A stretch of DNA of 64,000 nt from an uncultured Lachnospiraceae bacterium (GTDB lineage Bacteria; Bacillota; Clostridia; Lachnospirales; Lachnospiraceae): the NCBI GenBank assembly GCA_951801955.1, contig CATOOV010000002.1, positions 62,001 to 126,000 on the forward strand, read 5' to 3'. Under the pieces are notes generated by a model. It was not told the DNA's origin, made no database searches, and saw only the letters and a program-made list of their open reading frames with translations. The position numbers and the translations under genes are program-made. Positions 36,810 through 46,749 of this stretch are shown here, piece by piece; the first letter of the stretch is position 1, and each line of letters opens with the position of its first letter.

Positions 36810-38549
36810 TTAATCGGATACCAGTGTTAATCCGCTGATGTCTGGGGAAGCTACCAGAGAATAGTTGGTATAGTAGACGACAAATCCTGGTTTGCTGCCC
36901 TTGGGTTTTTTTACGTTTTTCTTTTCCAGATAGTCTATTTCGACCTTGTCATTATCTCTTCCCTTAGAATAGTATGCCGCAAGCCTTCCAGCTTCCTCGA
37001 AGGCACGGTCTGGGAGTTCTTCCCCATTGGTTTTTACTACCACATGGGATCCAGGCATTCCTTTTGCGTGGAACCACCAATCGCATCCTACTGCAAATTT
37101 AAAGGTCAGATCGTCGTTTTGAAAATTGTTTTTTCCAATATAAATATGAAACCCATCCGAAGAAAGATAGTGGAAAGGCTTGCTTTTCATCTTTTGCTTT
37201 TTGTCCGTATGTTTTTTCTTGATATAGCCGAACTGTGTCAATTCTTCCTTAATCTGAGACAGGTCATCCTCTGATACAGCGATATCCAAAGAAGTAGAAA
37301 TAGATTCCAAATGTTCGATTTCTTCCTTTGTCTCCCTAGTTAAATCTGTCAAAGCTTCAAACGTACGTTTTAATTTATTGTATCTGTCAAAATATTTCTG
37401 AGCATTTTCCTGTGGCGTCAATTGGTTGTCCAGAGGTATCGTAATCGTTTCATTGGTATAGTAATTTAATGCGGAAAGGGTTTTTGCTCCTTCTTCCAGA
37501 TGATAACCATACGTATTGATCAGTTCCCCATAGATTCTATATTTTTCCCGTTTTTCAGTATCCTTCAGTTGTTTCAACTGCAGATCATATTTTTTGCGGT
37601 TCCGATCCAGTACAGTGGAGACAACTTTCCGCAGATCCGCTGATTTTTGGCGGATACGGGTATAAATATTTTTGTCTCCATAATAGGTTTCCAATACTTG
37701 GGAAATACTGGGATATTCCATGATTGTTAAGTCATGATATTGTGTCAATTCCACAGCAGCAAATTCCACAGGTTCTTTTCCTTTTTTGACAATGTTAGGG
37801 TAGAATTTTTTGCCCCGGATATCTTCCATCAGCCAGGAAAAGTGGTGGTAGAGATGATGTTTCTCATCCTCCGACAATGCACATGCTGGGCGGTCGCCTT
37901 CCAATCCAGCTCGATAACACAGTTCAGAAGCGATGACAGGGCTAATTCCCGTATAGGCAGTAAAAATGTTTTTTTGTAAATGATTGGGTTTGGAATATAC
38001 CTTCTCAAAAAATTCTTCTTCTGTTGTTTCCAGGGGATTAGATTTCTGCTGGGTCTCTGGAATAAAATAAGTTCTTCCTGGAAGCACCTCACGGACAGAA
38101 CTGACTTGGGCGGAAATATGTTTGATGCTGTCTATAATACGGAGATTTTCCTCACAGAAAATAATATTGCTGTGTTTTCCCATAATTTCCACAATCAGTA
38201 GTTTATGGCACAAATCTCCAAGTTCATTGAGGTGTTCAATTTCAAAATTGATGATGCGCTCCATATTTGGCTGGTAAATTTTTGTGATTCTGCCATTCGC
38301 AATATGTTTTCTTAAAAGCATACAGAAATTGGGCGCTGTCATAGGGCTTGGCTTGTTTTCCTTTGTCAGGTAGACCAGGGGAAGAGAAGCGCTCGCCGAC
38401 AAGACTAACCGTACTTGTCCATGGGTTCCCTTTAAAGTCAACAGAAGTTCATCGGTTTCTGGCTGTGCTATTTTGCTAATTCTGCCGTTTAGAACAGTTT
38501 CATTTAATTCTTTTACTAAGTTTGTTATTACAATTCCATCTAATGCCAT
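36810..38549 (-). CDS. rqcH: NFACT-family ribosome quality-control protein RqcH (FbpA-like)
   Basis: MALDGIVITNLVKEL start; NFACT-N, coiled coil and NFACT-R (DWWFHAKGMPGSHVVVK). Confidence 0.95.
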   Translation of the reverse strand: MALDGIVITNLVKELNETVLNGRISKIAQPETDELLLTLKGTHGQVRLVLSASASLPLVYLTKENKPSPMTAPNFCMLLRKHIANGRITKIYQPNMERIINFEIEHLNELGDLCHKLLIVEIMGKHSNIIFCEENLRIIDSIKHISAQVSSVREVLPGRTYFIPETQQKSNPLETTEEEFFEKVYSKPNHLQKNIFTAYTGISPVIASELCYRAGLEGDRPACALSEDEKHHLYHHFSWLMEDIRGKKFYPNIVKKGKEPVEFAAVELTQYHDLTIMEYPSISQVLETYYGDKNIYTRIRQKSADLRKVVSTVLDRNRKKYDLQLKQLKDTEKREKYRIYGELINTYGYHLEEGAKTLSALNYYTNETITIPLDNQLTPQENAQKYFDRYNKLKRTFEALTDLTRETKEEIEHLESISTSLDIAVSEDDLSQIKEELTQFGYIKKKHTDKKQKMKSKPFHYLSSDGFHIYIGKNNFQNDDLTFKFAVGCDWWFHAKGMPGSHVVVKTNGEELPDRAFEEAGRLAAYYSKGRDNDKVEIDYLEKKNVKKPKGSKPGFVVYYTNYSLVASPDISGLTLVSD

Positions 38550-38771
38550 TGTGGTTCTCCTTTTAGATTTCGGTATGTTATAGATAATTATGAAACTCAA
38601 TAATTTTGATCGTATTGTAATTTCATGATTGCCTAAATTACAATATGTTTAGTATATACTAACTTTTCTCAAAAAGAAAGTTTGACTATTTCCAGAATCT
38701 GTTTTATAATAAAAATATCTATGCATATAGATAGAGAAGGTTTCAGATGACCAAAACACAGGAGGCTCTGT

Positions 38772-39650
38772 ATGATAAAAAGTATGACCGGTTTTGGACG
38801 TTGTGAAGTTGGGAATGAAATGCAGAAGATCACGGCGGAAATAAAGTCGGTAAACCATCGGTATCAGGATATTGCAATTAAGATGCCGAAGAGATTGAAT
38901 TTTTTTGAAAGTAAAATTCGTAATCTGATAAAAAATTATATTCAAAGAGGAAAAGTAGATCTTTATATTACTTACGAAAATTGTATCGAAAATCAGGTGC
39001 AGCTAAAATATAACCAGCCTCTTGCCGCTGAATATGTAAAATATATGCGGCAGATGGCAGAAGATTTTCAATTGCCAATGGAGCTGACAGCGGCAAATCT
39101 ATCCCGATATCCTGATGTTATTACAATGGAAGAACAGGAAGTTGATGAAGAACAATTATGGCAGCTTTTGGAACAAGCAGTCTGCGGGGCAGCGGAACAG
39201 TTTGTAGATATGCGGCTTCGGGAAGGTGAGCAGCTTTGGAAAGATTTGATGGGAAAGCTGGACGTGATGTATCGTTATGTGGAACAGATTGAACAGCGTT
39301 CTCCTGGTATTCTGAAAGAATACCACAATAAACTTTTGGGTAAAGTGCAGGAGCTTTTTGCAGATACCCAGGTGGAGGAGAGCAGGCTAATAACAGAAGT
39401 CACTATTTTTGCCGATAAAATTTGTACAGATGAGGAAACTGTCCGTTTAAAAAGCCATATTATCAGTATGAAGAAAACATTGATGCAAGAAGAAAGTATT
39501 GGAAGGAATTTGGATTTTATTGCCCAGGAGATGAACCGGGAAGCGAACACCATTCTCTCCAAGGCAAATGACATGGAAATTTCCCAGATTGCCATTAATC
39601 TAAAAACTGACATTGAGAAGGTGCGAGAGCAAATTCAAAATATCGAATAG
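38772..39650 (+). CDS. YicC/YloC-family endoribonuclease
   Basis: MIKSMTGFGR start; upstream of gmk. Confidence 0.95.
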   Translation: MIKSMTGFGRCEVGNEMQKITAEIKSVNHRYQDIAIKMPKRLNFFESKIRNLIKNYIQRGKVDLYITYENCIENQVQLKYNQPLAAEYVKYMRQMAEDFQLPMELTAANLSRYPDVITMEEQEVDEEQLWQLLEQAVCGAAEQFVDMRLREGEQLWKDLMGKLDVMYRYVEQIEQRSPGILKEYHNKLLGKVQELFADTQVEESRLITEVTIFADKICTDEETVRLKSHIISMKKTLMQEESIGRNLDFIAQEMNREANTILSKANDMEISQIAINLKTDIEKVREQIQNIE

Positions 39651-39673
39651 AAGTCGGCAAAGGAAGGACGTAG

Positions 39674-40309
39674 ATGAAAGAAAAAGGGATTTTAGTTGTT
39701 GTTTCCGGTTTTTCCGGTTCTGGCAAAGGAACGATTATGAAACAGCTCTTAGAGGAGCATCCAAGCACATATGCACTTAGTATCTCCGCTACGACTCGGA
39801 TTCCCAGACCTGGCGAGTGCCATGGAAAAGAATATTTTTTCGTGTCCAGGGAGGAATTTGAACAAATGATTCATAAAAAGGCATTAATCGAATATGCCCA
39901 ATATGTAGATAATTATTATGGGACACCCAAAGATTATGTGGTTGAAAAGCTGGAACAAGGCAAAGATGTTATCTTAGAAATTGAGATTCAAGGTGCCTTA
40001 AAGGTAAAAAAAGCTTATCCAGATACACTTTTGCTGTTTGTGTCCCCGCCCAGTGCCCAGGAGCTGAAAAACCGCCTTATAAACAGGGGAACGGAGGAAG
40101 AAGCTGTAATTGCCTCCCGTCTAAGCCGTGCCTGGCAGGAAGCACAAGGGATCGAACAATATGATTATTTTGTAATTAATGATGATTTGGAAGAATGTGT
40201 ACAGGAAGTACATTCTATTATACAAAATGAACATGCCCGTGCGGCAAGGAATTGTGAATTAATTGAAACTATTAGGGCAGAGTTAAAAAGCTTTGCGAAA
40301 GGAGAATGA
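39674..40309 (+). CDS. gmk: guanylate kinase
   Basis: SGFSGSGKGTIMKQLL, SATTRIPRPGE. Confidence 0.97.
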   Translation: MKEKGILVVVSGFSGSGKGTIMKQLLEEHPSTYALSISATTRIPRPGECHGKEYFFVSREEFEQMIHKKALIEYAQYVDNYYGTPKDYVVEKLEQGKDVILEIEIQGALKVKKAYPDTLLLFVSPPSAQELKNRLINRGTEEEAVIASRLSRAWQEAQGIEQYDYFVINDDLEECVQEVHSIIQNEHARAARNCELIETIRAELKSFAKGE

Positions 40310-40314
40310 TTATT

Positions 40315-40584
40315 ATGATGTTACATCCCTCTTACACAGATTTGATGAAAGTGGCAAACAGTGGTGTTGAAATTGGTGAAGAGCCAGTGGTAAACAGCCG
40401 TTACTCTATTGTGTTGGCGACTGCCAAGAGGGCACGCCAGATTATTGGAGGAGAGGAACCAATGATAGATAATCCTTCCAACAAAAAACCTCTGTCTATT
40501 GCAGTGGAAGAGGTATATAACAGCAAAGTGACGATTGTGGGGGAAGAATTGGAAGAAACTGAGGATGCCCTGGAAGAGGCATAA
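40315..40584 (+). CDS. rpoZ: DNA-directed RNA polymerase subunit omega
   Basis: MLHPSYTDLMK...SRYSIVLATAKRARQI...PLSIAVEE. Confidence 0.95.
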   Translation: MMLHPSYTDLMKVANSGVEIGEEPVVNSRYSIVLATAKRARQIIGGEEPMIDNPSNKKPLSIAVEEVYNSKVTIVGEELEETEDALEEA

Positions 40585-40593
40585 GATTATGTT

Positions 40594-40657
40594 ATACCAC
40601 ATCATTCCACACAGCATATACAAGTATTTGTTTGCGCTGTGTGGAATGATGTGGTAT
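40594..40657. repeat. perfect 22-bp inverted repeat between rpoZ and rimO
   Basis: ATACCACATCATTCCACACAGC (40594-40615) / GCTGTGTGGAATGATGTGGTAT (40636-40657). Confidence 0.95.
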
Positions 40658-40733
40658 TCTTAATCGTGGTAATCTATTTTTCCCATATGGAAAAATAAAA
40701 TGTGTACTCACACAAGAATCAGTGGAGGAAATC

Positions 40734-42059
40734 ATGAAAATTTTATTCGTTTCTCTTGGATGTGATAAAAATCTGGTAGATACAGAATTTATGATAGGGA
40801 CTTTAAAAGCGGCAGGCCATACATTTACCAATGAGGAACAACAAGCAAACGCCATTATTATCAATAGCTGCTGTTTTATCAATGATGCCAAGGAAGAAAG
40901 TATTCAAACGATTCTCGAAATGGCTGAATATAAGGAGCGTGGAAGCTGTCAGGCTTTGATTGTGGCAGGCTGTCTGGCACAGCGGTATCAGGAGGAGATT
41001 CGAAAAGAAATTCCCCAGGTAGACGCTGTATTAGGCACCAACTCTTATGAGGAAATAGCAAAGGCATTGGAAGAAGTCCAAAAAGGTAATATTTATGAAC
41101 AATATCACACCTTGGAGACACTTCCAGTTCCGAAAATCAGACGTACCCTGACAACAGGAGGACATTATGCCCATCTGAAAATTGCAGAGGGATGCAATAA
41201 AAATTGTACTTACTGTATTATTCCTAAGATCCGGGGACCTTATCGAAGCGTGCCTATGGAGAGCCTCATTGCACAGGCAAAACAGCTTGCAGGGCAGGGC
41301 GTGAGGGAGTTGATTCTGGTTGCACAGGAAACTACCAGATACGGTGTGGATCTATATGGAAAAAAATCACTTCATACGTTGCTGGACCAATTAAATAAAA
41401 TTCCTGGAATTTATTGGATCCGGATTATGTATTGTTATCCAGAAGAGATCTATGAGGAACTGGTACAGTCTATAAAAAGAAATCAAAAGGTGTGCCATTA
41501 TCTTGACATGCCCATCCAGCATATAAACGACACGATCTTGAAACGGATGGGCAGGCGGACGACGAAGAAGGAATTGACAGAACAAATTCGGCGCTTAAAA
41601 AAAGCAATCCCAGATCTTGCGCTGCGCACCACATTGATTGCTGGATTTCCAGGGGAAACCCAACAAATGCATGAAGAATTGATGTATTTTCTAAATGAGA
41701 CGGAATTTGACCGTTTGGGAGCCTTTCCTTATTCTCAGGAGGAAGGAACGCCAGCGGCTGAATTTCCAGACCAGGTGGAAGAACAGCAGAAAATTCAGTG
41801 GCAGGAAGAAATTATGGAGCTTCAGGAGGAAATCATCTTTGATAAAAATGAAGATATGAAGGGCAAAGAATTCCTAGTGATGATTGAAGGAAGGGTAGAT
41901 GGTGAAAACGCTTATGTAGGCAGAACCTATCGGGATGCACCAGAGGTTGATGGTTATATTTTTGTCAATACGGATGTACCTCTGATGACCGGTGATTTTG
42001 TAAAAGTATGTGTTACTGGAGCTTATGAATATGATTTAATAGGAGAAATGGTATCATGA
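40734..42059 (+). CDS. rimO: ribosomal protein S12 methylthiotransferase RimO
   Basis: CNKNCTYCIIPKIRGPYRS radical SAM motif; MTTase N-terminal domain; TRAM. Confidence 0.96.
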   Translation: MKILFVSLGCDKNLVDTEFMIGTLKAAGHTFTNEEQQANAIIINSCCFINDAKEESIQTILEMAEYKERGSCQALIVAGCLAQRYQEEIRKEIPQVDAVLGTNSYEEIAKALEEVQKGNIYEQYHTLETLPVPKIRRTLTTGGHYAHLKIAEGCNKNCTYCIIPKIRGPYRSVPMESLIAQAKQLAGQGVRELILVAQETTRYGVDLYGKKSLHTLLDQLNKIPGIYWIRIMYCYPEEIYEELVQSIKRNQKVCHYLDMPIQHINDTILKRMGRRTTKKELTEQIRRLKKAIPDLALRTTLIAGFPGETQQMHEELMYFLNETEFDRLGAFPYSQEEGTPAAEFPDQVEEQQKIQWQEEIMELQEEIIFDKNEDMKGKEFLVMIEGRVDGENAYVGRTYRDAPEVDGYIFVNTDVPLMTGDFVKVCVTGAYEYDLIGEMVS

Positions 42060-42598
42060 ATTTACCAAATAAACTGACCATCTTACGAGTCGTCTTAATT
42101 GTCCCTTTTGTAATTTGTATGCTTCTTCCTGAATTGGGCGATGCAGGGATGTATGCCGCTGTTGCAATTTTTATCATTGCCAGCCTGACAGATCTGCTGG
42201 ACGGAAAAATTGCAAGAAAATACAACCTTGTTACCAATTTTGGAAAATTTATGGATCCCCTTGCGGATAAACTGCTGGTGGCTTCCGCCTTGATTTGTCT
42301 TACCGCAAATGGTAGGCTTGCTCCATGGATCTCCATTATCATTATCAGCCGTGAATTTATTATCAGCGGTTTCCGCCTGGTAGCGTCTGATAATGGTATT
42401 GTGATCGCGGCAAGTTATTGGGGAAAGTTTAAGACTACATTCCAAATGCTTATGATACTCATGCTGATTCTAGATTTTGATCATAATGTATATCAAATCT
42501 GTGCAGAACTTATTACTTATGTTGCGCTGATTTTGACGCTGATTTCCCTGATTGATTATATTGTCAAGAATAAAGCTGTTTTAAAAGAGCAAAAATAA
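42056..42598 (+). CDS. pgsA: CDP-diacylglycerol-glycerol-3-phosphate 3-phosphatidyltransferase
   Basis: CDP-alcohol phosphotransferase motif DLLDGKIARKYNLVTNFGKFMDPLADK. Confidence 0.95.
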   Translation: MNLPNKLTILRVVLIVPFVICMLLPELGDAGMYAAVAIFIIASLTDLLDGKIARKYNLVTNFGKFMDPLADKLLVASALICLTANGRLAPWISIIIISREFIISGFRLVASDNGIVIAASYWGKFKTTFQMLMILMLILDFDHNVYQICAELITYVALILTLISLIDYIVKNKAVLKEQK

Positions 42599-42691
42599 TT
42601 CAATGATACAGAAACCATATGGATGATAACGGCAGTAGTTCTTATGGGTTTTAAGATGTTTTAAATTTAAATCAGTGAAAAGGATGATGAA

Positions 42692-43942
42692 ATGATGACA
42701 GTTGAGTTGATTTGTGTAGGGACAGAACTGCTTTTGGGCAATATTGTAAACACCAATGCGGCTTTTATCTCCGAAAAGTGTGCTATGCTGGGACTTTCCA
42801 TGTATTATCAGAGCGTGGTAGGAGATAATCCTGGTCGTTTGGAAAAACTGTTTGAAACAGCAATCGGACGTTCTGACATAATTATTTTGTCTGGTGGATT
42901 AGGGCCCACGCAAGATGATCTGACCAAGGAGACGGCAGCAAAAGTAATGGGAAAAACTTTGTTAGAAGACCAAAAAGCAAGAGAGGCAGTCAAGACGTTT
43001 ATGGAACGGCGTGACCGCACCATTTCAGATAATAATTGGAAACAAGCGATGGTACCGGAAGGATGTAAGGTACTGTACAATTCTAACGGCACGGCGCCAG
43101 GAATTATTATGGAGGAAGGAAATACAAGGGTAATCCTTCTGCCAGGTCCCCCAAACGAGTTAATTCCCATGTTTGAAGAGCAAGTATATCCTTATCTCCA
43201 TCAATTGCAGCCAGAAATTATCTGTTCCAAAATGATAAAATTATGCGGCATTGGAGAAAGTTTGGCAGAGACAAAAATTATAGATTTAATCGAGGAACAG
43301 TCCAATCCAACGGTGGCGCCTTATGCCAAGACAGGGGAAGTCCATCTGAGGATTACGGCAAGTGCAGAGAGTGAAGAAAAAGCATATCAACTGATCAGAC
43401 CCATGGAAGAAGAATTGAGACAGCGGTTTGGAACGCTGATTTACACAAATGATTCATCAGTGACATTGGAAATTGCTGTGTATCAGTTGTTAAAGGAATA
43501 CCATCTCACAGTAACCACTGCAGAATCCTGCACAGGAGGGCTCCTTGCAGGAAGGTTGGTCAATGTGCCAGGAATTTCAGAATATTTAAAAGAAGGATAT
43601 ATTACCTATTCCAATGAGGCAAAAGAGAAGCTTTTGGGAGTTCCGGCAGAAATATTGAAAGAATATGGGGCTGTCAGCGCACAGACCGCAGAGGCAATGG
43701 CAATGGGAGGTGCAAACGCAGCGGGTGCAGATTTATGTGTGTCTGTTACCGGAATTGCAGGACCAGATGGAGGGACAGAAGAAAAACCTGTTGGACTTGT
43801 ATATATTAGTTGTTTTTATAAGGGCAGAACCTATACAGAAAAAAACCAATACACTGGGAGCCGCAGCAGAATTCGGGAATATTCTGTGGCAAGTGCGCTG
43901 ACGTTGTTACGGAAAGTAATTTTAGACGAGATGGAAGAGTGA
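42692..43942 (+). CDS. cinA: CinA family competence/damage-inducible protein
   Basis: VGTELLLGNIVNTNAAFI; C-terminal TAESCTGGLLAGRL...GIAGPDGG. Confidence 0.96.
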   Translation: MMTVELICVGTELLLGNIVNTNAAFISEKCAMLGLSMYYQSVVGDNPGRLEKLFETAIGRSDIIILSGGLGPTQDDLTKETAAKVMGKTLLEDQKAREAVKTFMERRDRTISDNNWKQAMVPEGCKVLYNSNGTAPGIIMEEGNTRVILLPGPPNELIPMFEEQVYPYLHQLQPEIICSKMIKLCGIGESLAETKIIDLIEEQSNPTVAPYAKTGEVHLRITASAESEEKAYQLIRPMEEELRQRFGTLIYTNDSSVTLEIAVYQLLKEYHLTVTTAESCTGGLLAGRLVNVPGISEYLKEGYITYSNEAKEKLLGVPAEILKEYGAVSAQTAEAMAMGGANAAGADLCVSVTGIAGPDGGTEEKPVGLVYISCFYKGRTYTEKNQYTGSRSRIREYSVASALTLLRKVILDEMEE

Positions 43943-44026
43943 AAGAATTTGTTAATCTTTCCACTAACTACCTGTTTGTACCCATAGGGCATGATGTGCT
44001 GAAAAACATACAGAATGGAGGAAACC
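43939..44026 (+). repeat. dispersed two-hairpin leader element, copy B (with ~16-nt insertion)
   Basis: gtgaaagaatttgttaatctttccactaactacctgtttgt...gtgctgaaaaacatacagaatggaggaaacc then ATG of rsmD. Confidence 0.75.
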
Positions 44027-44578
44027 ATGAGAATCATAGCAGGAACGGCTAGAAGCCTGCCACTCAAGACGATTCCGGGAATGGAAACCAGACCCACCAC
44101 AGACCGGATAAAAGAGACATTATTTAATATATTGAATCCCTATCTCTTGGACTGCCAATTTCTGGACTTGTTCGCCGGAAGTGGACAGATAGGGCTGGAA
44201 GCAGTCAGCAGGGGCGCCTCAAAAGCAGTGTTTGTGGAAAACAACAAAAAAGCGGCAGCCTGTATCGAAGAAAATATAAATTTTACGAAATTTACAGATA
44301 ACTGCACCCTGCTTGTCAGGGATGCAGTGACTGCCATCTATCAGATGGAAGGAAGGGAACCGTTTGATCTGGTGTTTCTAGATCCTCCATATGGGAAAGG
44401 GTTGGAGGCAGATGTTTTACAGGCGTTAGCTGCAGCCAGCCTGCTTCATAAAGACAGCCTTATAGTAGTGGAAACTTCCCTGGATACGGATTTGTCATAT
44501 ACCCAGGAGTTGGGATATCAGATTACAAGAGAAAAAACTTATAAAAAAAATCAACATATATTTTTACGGTTACTATAA
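44027..44578 (+). CDS. rsmD: 16S rRNA (guanine(966)-N(2))-methyltransferase RsmD
   Basis: MRIIAGTARSLPL, DLFAGSGQIGLEAVSRGA, FLDPPYG. Confidence 0.95.
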   Translation: MRIIAGTARSLPLKTIPGMETRPTTDRIKETLFNILNPYLLDCQFLDLFAGSGQIGLEAVSRGASKAVFVENNKKAAACIEENINFTKFTDNCTLLVRDAVTAIYQMEGREPFDLVFLDPPYGKGLEADVLQALAAASLLHKDSLIVVETSLDTDLSYTQELGYQITREKTYKKNQHIFLRLL

Positions 44579-44580
44579 AG

Positions 44581-44642
44581 CCTCCGTTTTGGGGTACGAA
44601 TTCGTGCAGTTTAAAATACTGCAGTCAGGGTACGACAGGAGG
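44581..44642 (+). promoter_or_regulatory. hairpin structure with terminal GGAGG upstream of coaD
   Basis: CCTCC...TGCAGTttaaaatACTGCA...GGAGG. Confidence 0.35.
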
Positions 44643-44672
44643 TTATTTCAGTAAGCCACATGAGGGCGACAT

Positions 44673-45152
44673 ATGAAGAGAGCGATTTATCCGGGCAGCT
44701 TTGATCCTGTGACATTTGGACATATTGATATGATTGAGCGTTCCGCTAGAATAGTAGATGAACTGGTAGTTGCAGTCTTAAATAATAGTGCAAAAAATCC
44801 ATTGTTTTCTGTAAAAGAACGTGTTAGTATGTTAGAGGAAATAACCCGTCATCTTCCAAATGTAAAGATTACGTTTTTCGATGGTCTTCTAATTGATTAT
44901 GCAAGGAAGATTGAAGCTACTATTATTATCCGCGGGCTTCGGGCGGTAACGGATTTTGAATATGAACTGCAGATTGCCCAGACCAATCGGATTATTAGTG
45001 CGCAGGTAGATACGATATTCCTGACTACCAGTTTGGAATATGCATATTTGAGTTCGACGATTGTGAAGGAGGTTGCATCCTACGGAGGAGACATTTCTCG
45101 TTTTGTACCAAGACAGTTGATGGAAAGAATTTATGAAAAATATAAGAATTAA
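44673..45152 (+). CDS. coaD: phosphopantetheine adenylyltransferase
   Basis: [36 protein letters not shown]. Confidence 0.97.
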   Translation: MKRAIYPGSFDPVTFGHIDMIERSARIVDELVVAVLNNSAKNPLFSVKERVSMLEEITRHLPNVKITFFDGLLIDYARKIEATIIIRGLRAVTDFEYELQIAQTNRIISAQVDTIFLTTSLEYAYLSSTIVKEVASYGGDISRFVPRQLMERIYEKYKN

Positions 45153-45165
45153 GGAGTAGTTGTTT

Positions 45166-45783
45166 ATGAGTAGCAGAATCGAGCAGGCAATTGATGAAAT
45201 TGAAGACTTCATTGAGAACTGTAAATATCAGCCGCTTTCCAATACGAAAATTGTTGTAAACAAAGATGAACTGGGAGATTTATTAGCAGAACTTCGACGA
45301 CGGACACCGGATGAGATCAAGCGTTATCAAAAGATGATCAGCAATAAGGAAGCGATTCTCGCAGACGCAAAGGCAAAGGCAGACGCCATTATCTCACAGG
45401 CAGAAGCTAAGACAAAAAACCTGGTCAATGAACATGAGATTATGATGCAGGCTTATGCCCAGGCGAATGAGGTGGTAATGATTGCCAGAGACCAGGCACA
45501 GGAAATTTTGGATAATGCGGCAAATGATGCGCATGAAATCCGAATGGGCGCCATTCAGTATACAGATAACATGTTAGCGAATATAGAAGAAATTATTGCA
45601 AATGCCATGGAAACCAGTAGGGCAAGGACAGAAAATTTATTAAATTCCCTTCAGGGTTGTTATGAAGAGATAGATATTAATCGCAGAGGGCTTCCCACAG
45701 ATTACGACGAAGCAGCCCCGACACAGAAAGAAGAAGCTGCTCCAGAAGAATCCATGTTACATAATATAGATAACCAATATTGA
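45166..45783 (+). CDS. coiled-coil ATPase-subunit-H-like / DivIVA-like protein
   Basis: Long Ala/Glu coiled coil; located directly after coaD. Confidence 0.65.
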   Translation: MSSRIEQAIDEIEDFIENCKYQPLSNTKIVVNKDELGDLLAELRRRTPDEIKRYQKMISNKEAILADAKAKADAIISQAEAKTKNLVNEHEIMMQAYAQANEVVMIARDQAQEILDNAANDAHEIRMGAIQYTDNMLANIEEIIANAMETSRARTENLLNSLQGCYEEIDINRRGLPTDYDEAAPTQKEEAAPEESMLHNIDNQY

Positions 45784-45784
45784 T

Positions 45785-46699
45785 TTAATTTACCAGCAGA
45801 ACAGCCAGAAGAACAGAGACGGCTGTTCCCATAACCTTTATCTTAAGATAGGGGAACATGGAAAAACCTGTGTCTTTTACCATGGAAGCAGTTTGAGCAA
45901 AGCCGGATAGCCCACCAAATGCTGTAAATGCTATCATCAGTGGATAGGAAAGCCGAAATCCCAATGCCTGGTTCGCAGTATAAGAAATTCCATTGGTAAT
46001 TTCTGTAAATCCAATGATTAGGCACTTTAACACAGGGCTTTTTATGGGAAGCAGCGTAGTCATTTGTGCAAGTATGGCAAATATCATGATATAACCGCCC
46101 AGCTTTGCCAGTGTCTCAAATCCGTTCATAATGCCGGCATCTATGAGTTGAAAGTTCATGGATGTCGCTTTTTTTTCTGACTCTTCCATTGGAGCAATAA
46201 AACGCTTGTTTCGATTCCAGAGCATATAGAACACCAATGGAGGGACATACAGGATTAGATATGTAGCGATCCGTATTTGCGGCATATTAAGGCTTTCATT
46301 TAATATAAAACTTCCAATAAATATGGGGCTGATATTATTGCAGACACAGAACAGCCTCTGTCCCTCTTCTTTGGACATTTTTCCAGACAGGACCAAATCT
46401 GCTGTAATCTTGCTTCCCATGGGAAATCCAAAAAGCAGCCCTGCAGTAAGGGGAAAGATGCCAGCGCTGCTGATTGGGAATAGATGCTTTAAAATACGAT
46501 GTACAGCAAGGGCAAAGCGGTCTAAAATCCCAGACTGGATGAAGATATAGGAAAGTATGGAAAAAGGCAGCAATGTTGGAAGCATTTTTTCATACCAGAG
46601 ATTTAAACCTATGGAAGCCGCCTGAACGGATTCAGCAGGAAATCCCAGAATATAAAACAAAAATCCGATTAAAATAATAAGGTACATGATTTTTTTCAT
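45785..46699 (-). CDS. ylbJ: sporulation integral membrane protein YlbJ-like
   Basis: Polytopic, nucleoside-recognition-domain-like (GLLFGFPMGSKITADLV); next to coaD. Confidence 0.8.
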   Translation of the reverse strand: MKKIMYLIILIGFLFYILGFPAESVQAASIGLNLWYEKMLPTLLPFSILSYIFIQSGILDRFALAVHRILKHLFPISSAGIFPLTAGLLFGFPMGSKITADLVLSGKMSKEEGQRLFCVCNNISPIFIGSFILNESLNMPQIRIATYLILYVPPLVFYMLWNRNKRFIAPMEESEKKATSMNFQLIDAGIMNGFETLAKLGGYIMIFAILAQMTTLLPIKSPVLKCLIIGFTEITNGISYTANQALGFRLSYPLMIAFTAFGGLSGFAQTASMVKDTGFSMFPYLKIKVMGTAVSVLLAVLLVN

Positions 46700-46749
46700 A
46701 GTTTATTTTATGAACCAGTCACATAAATATACCAATATAGGAGGTTATC

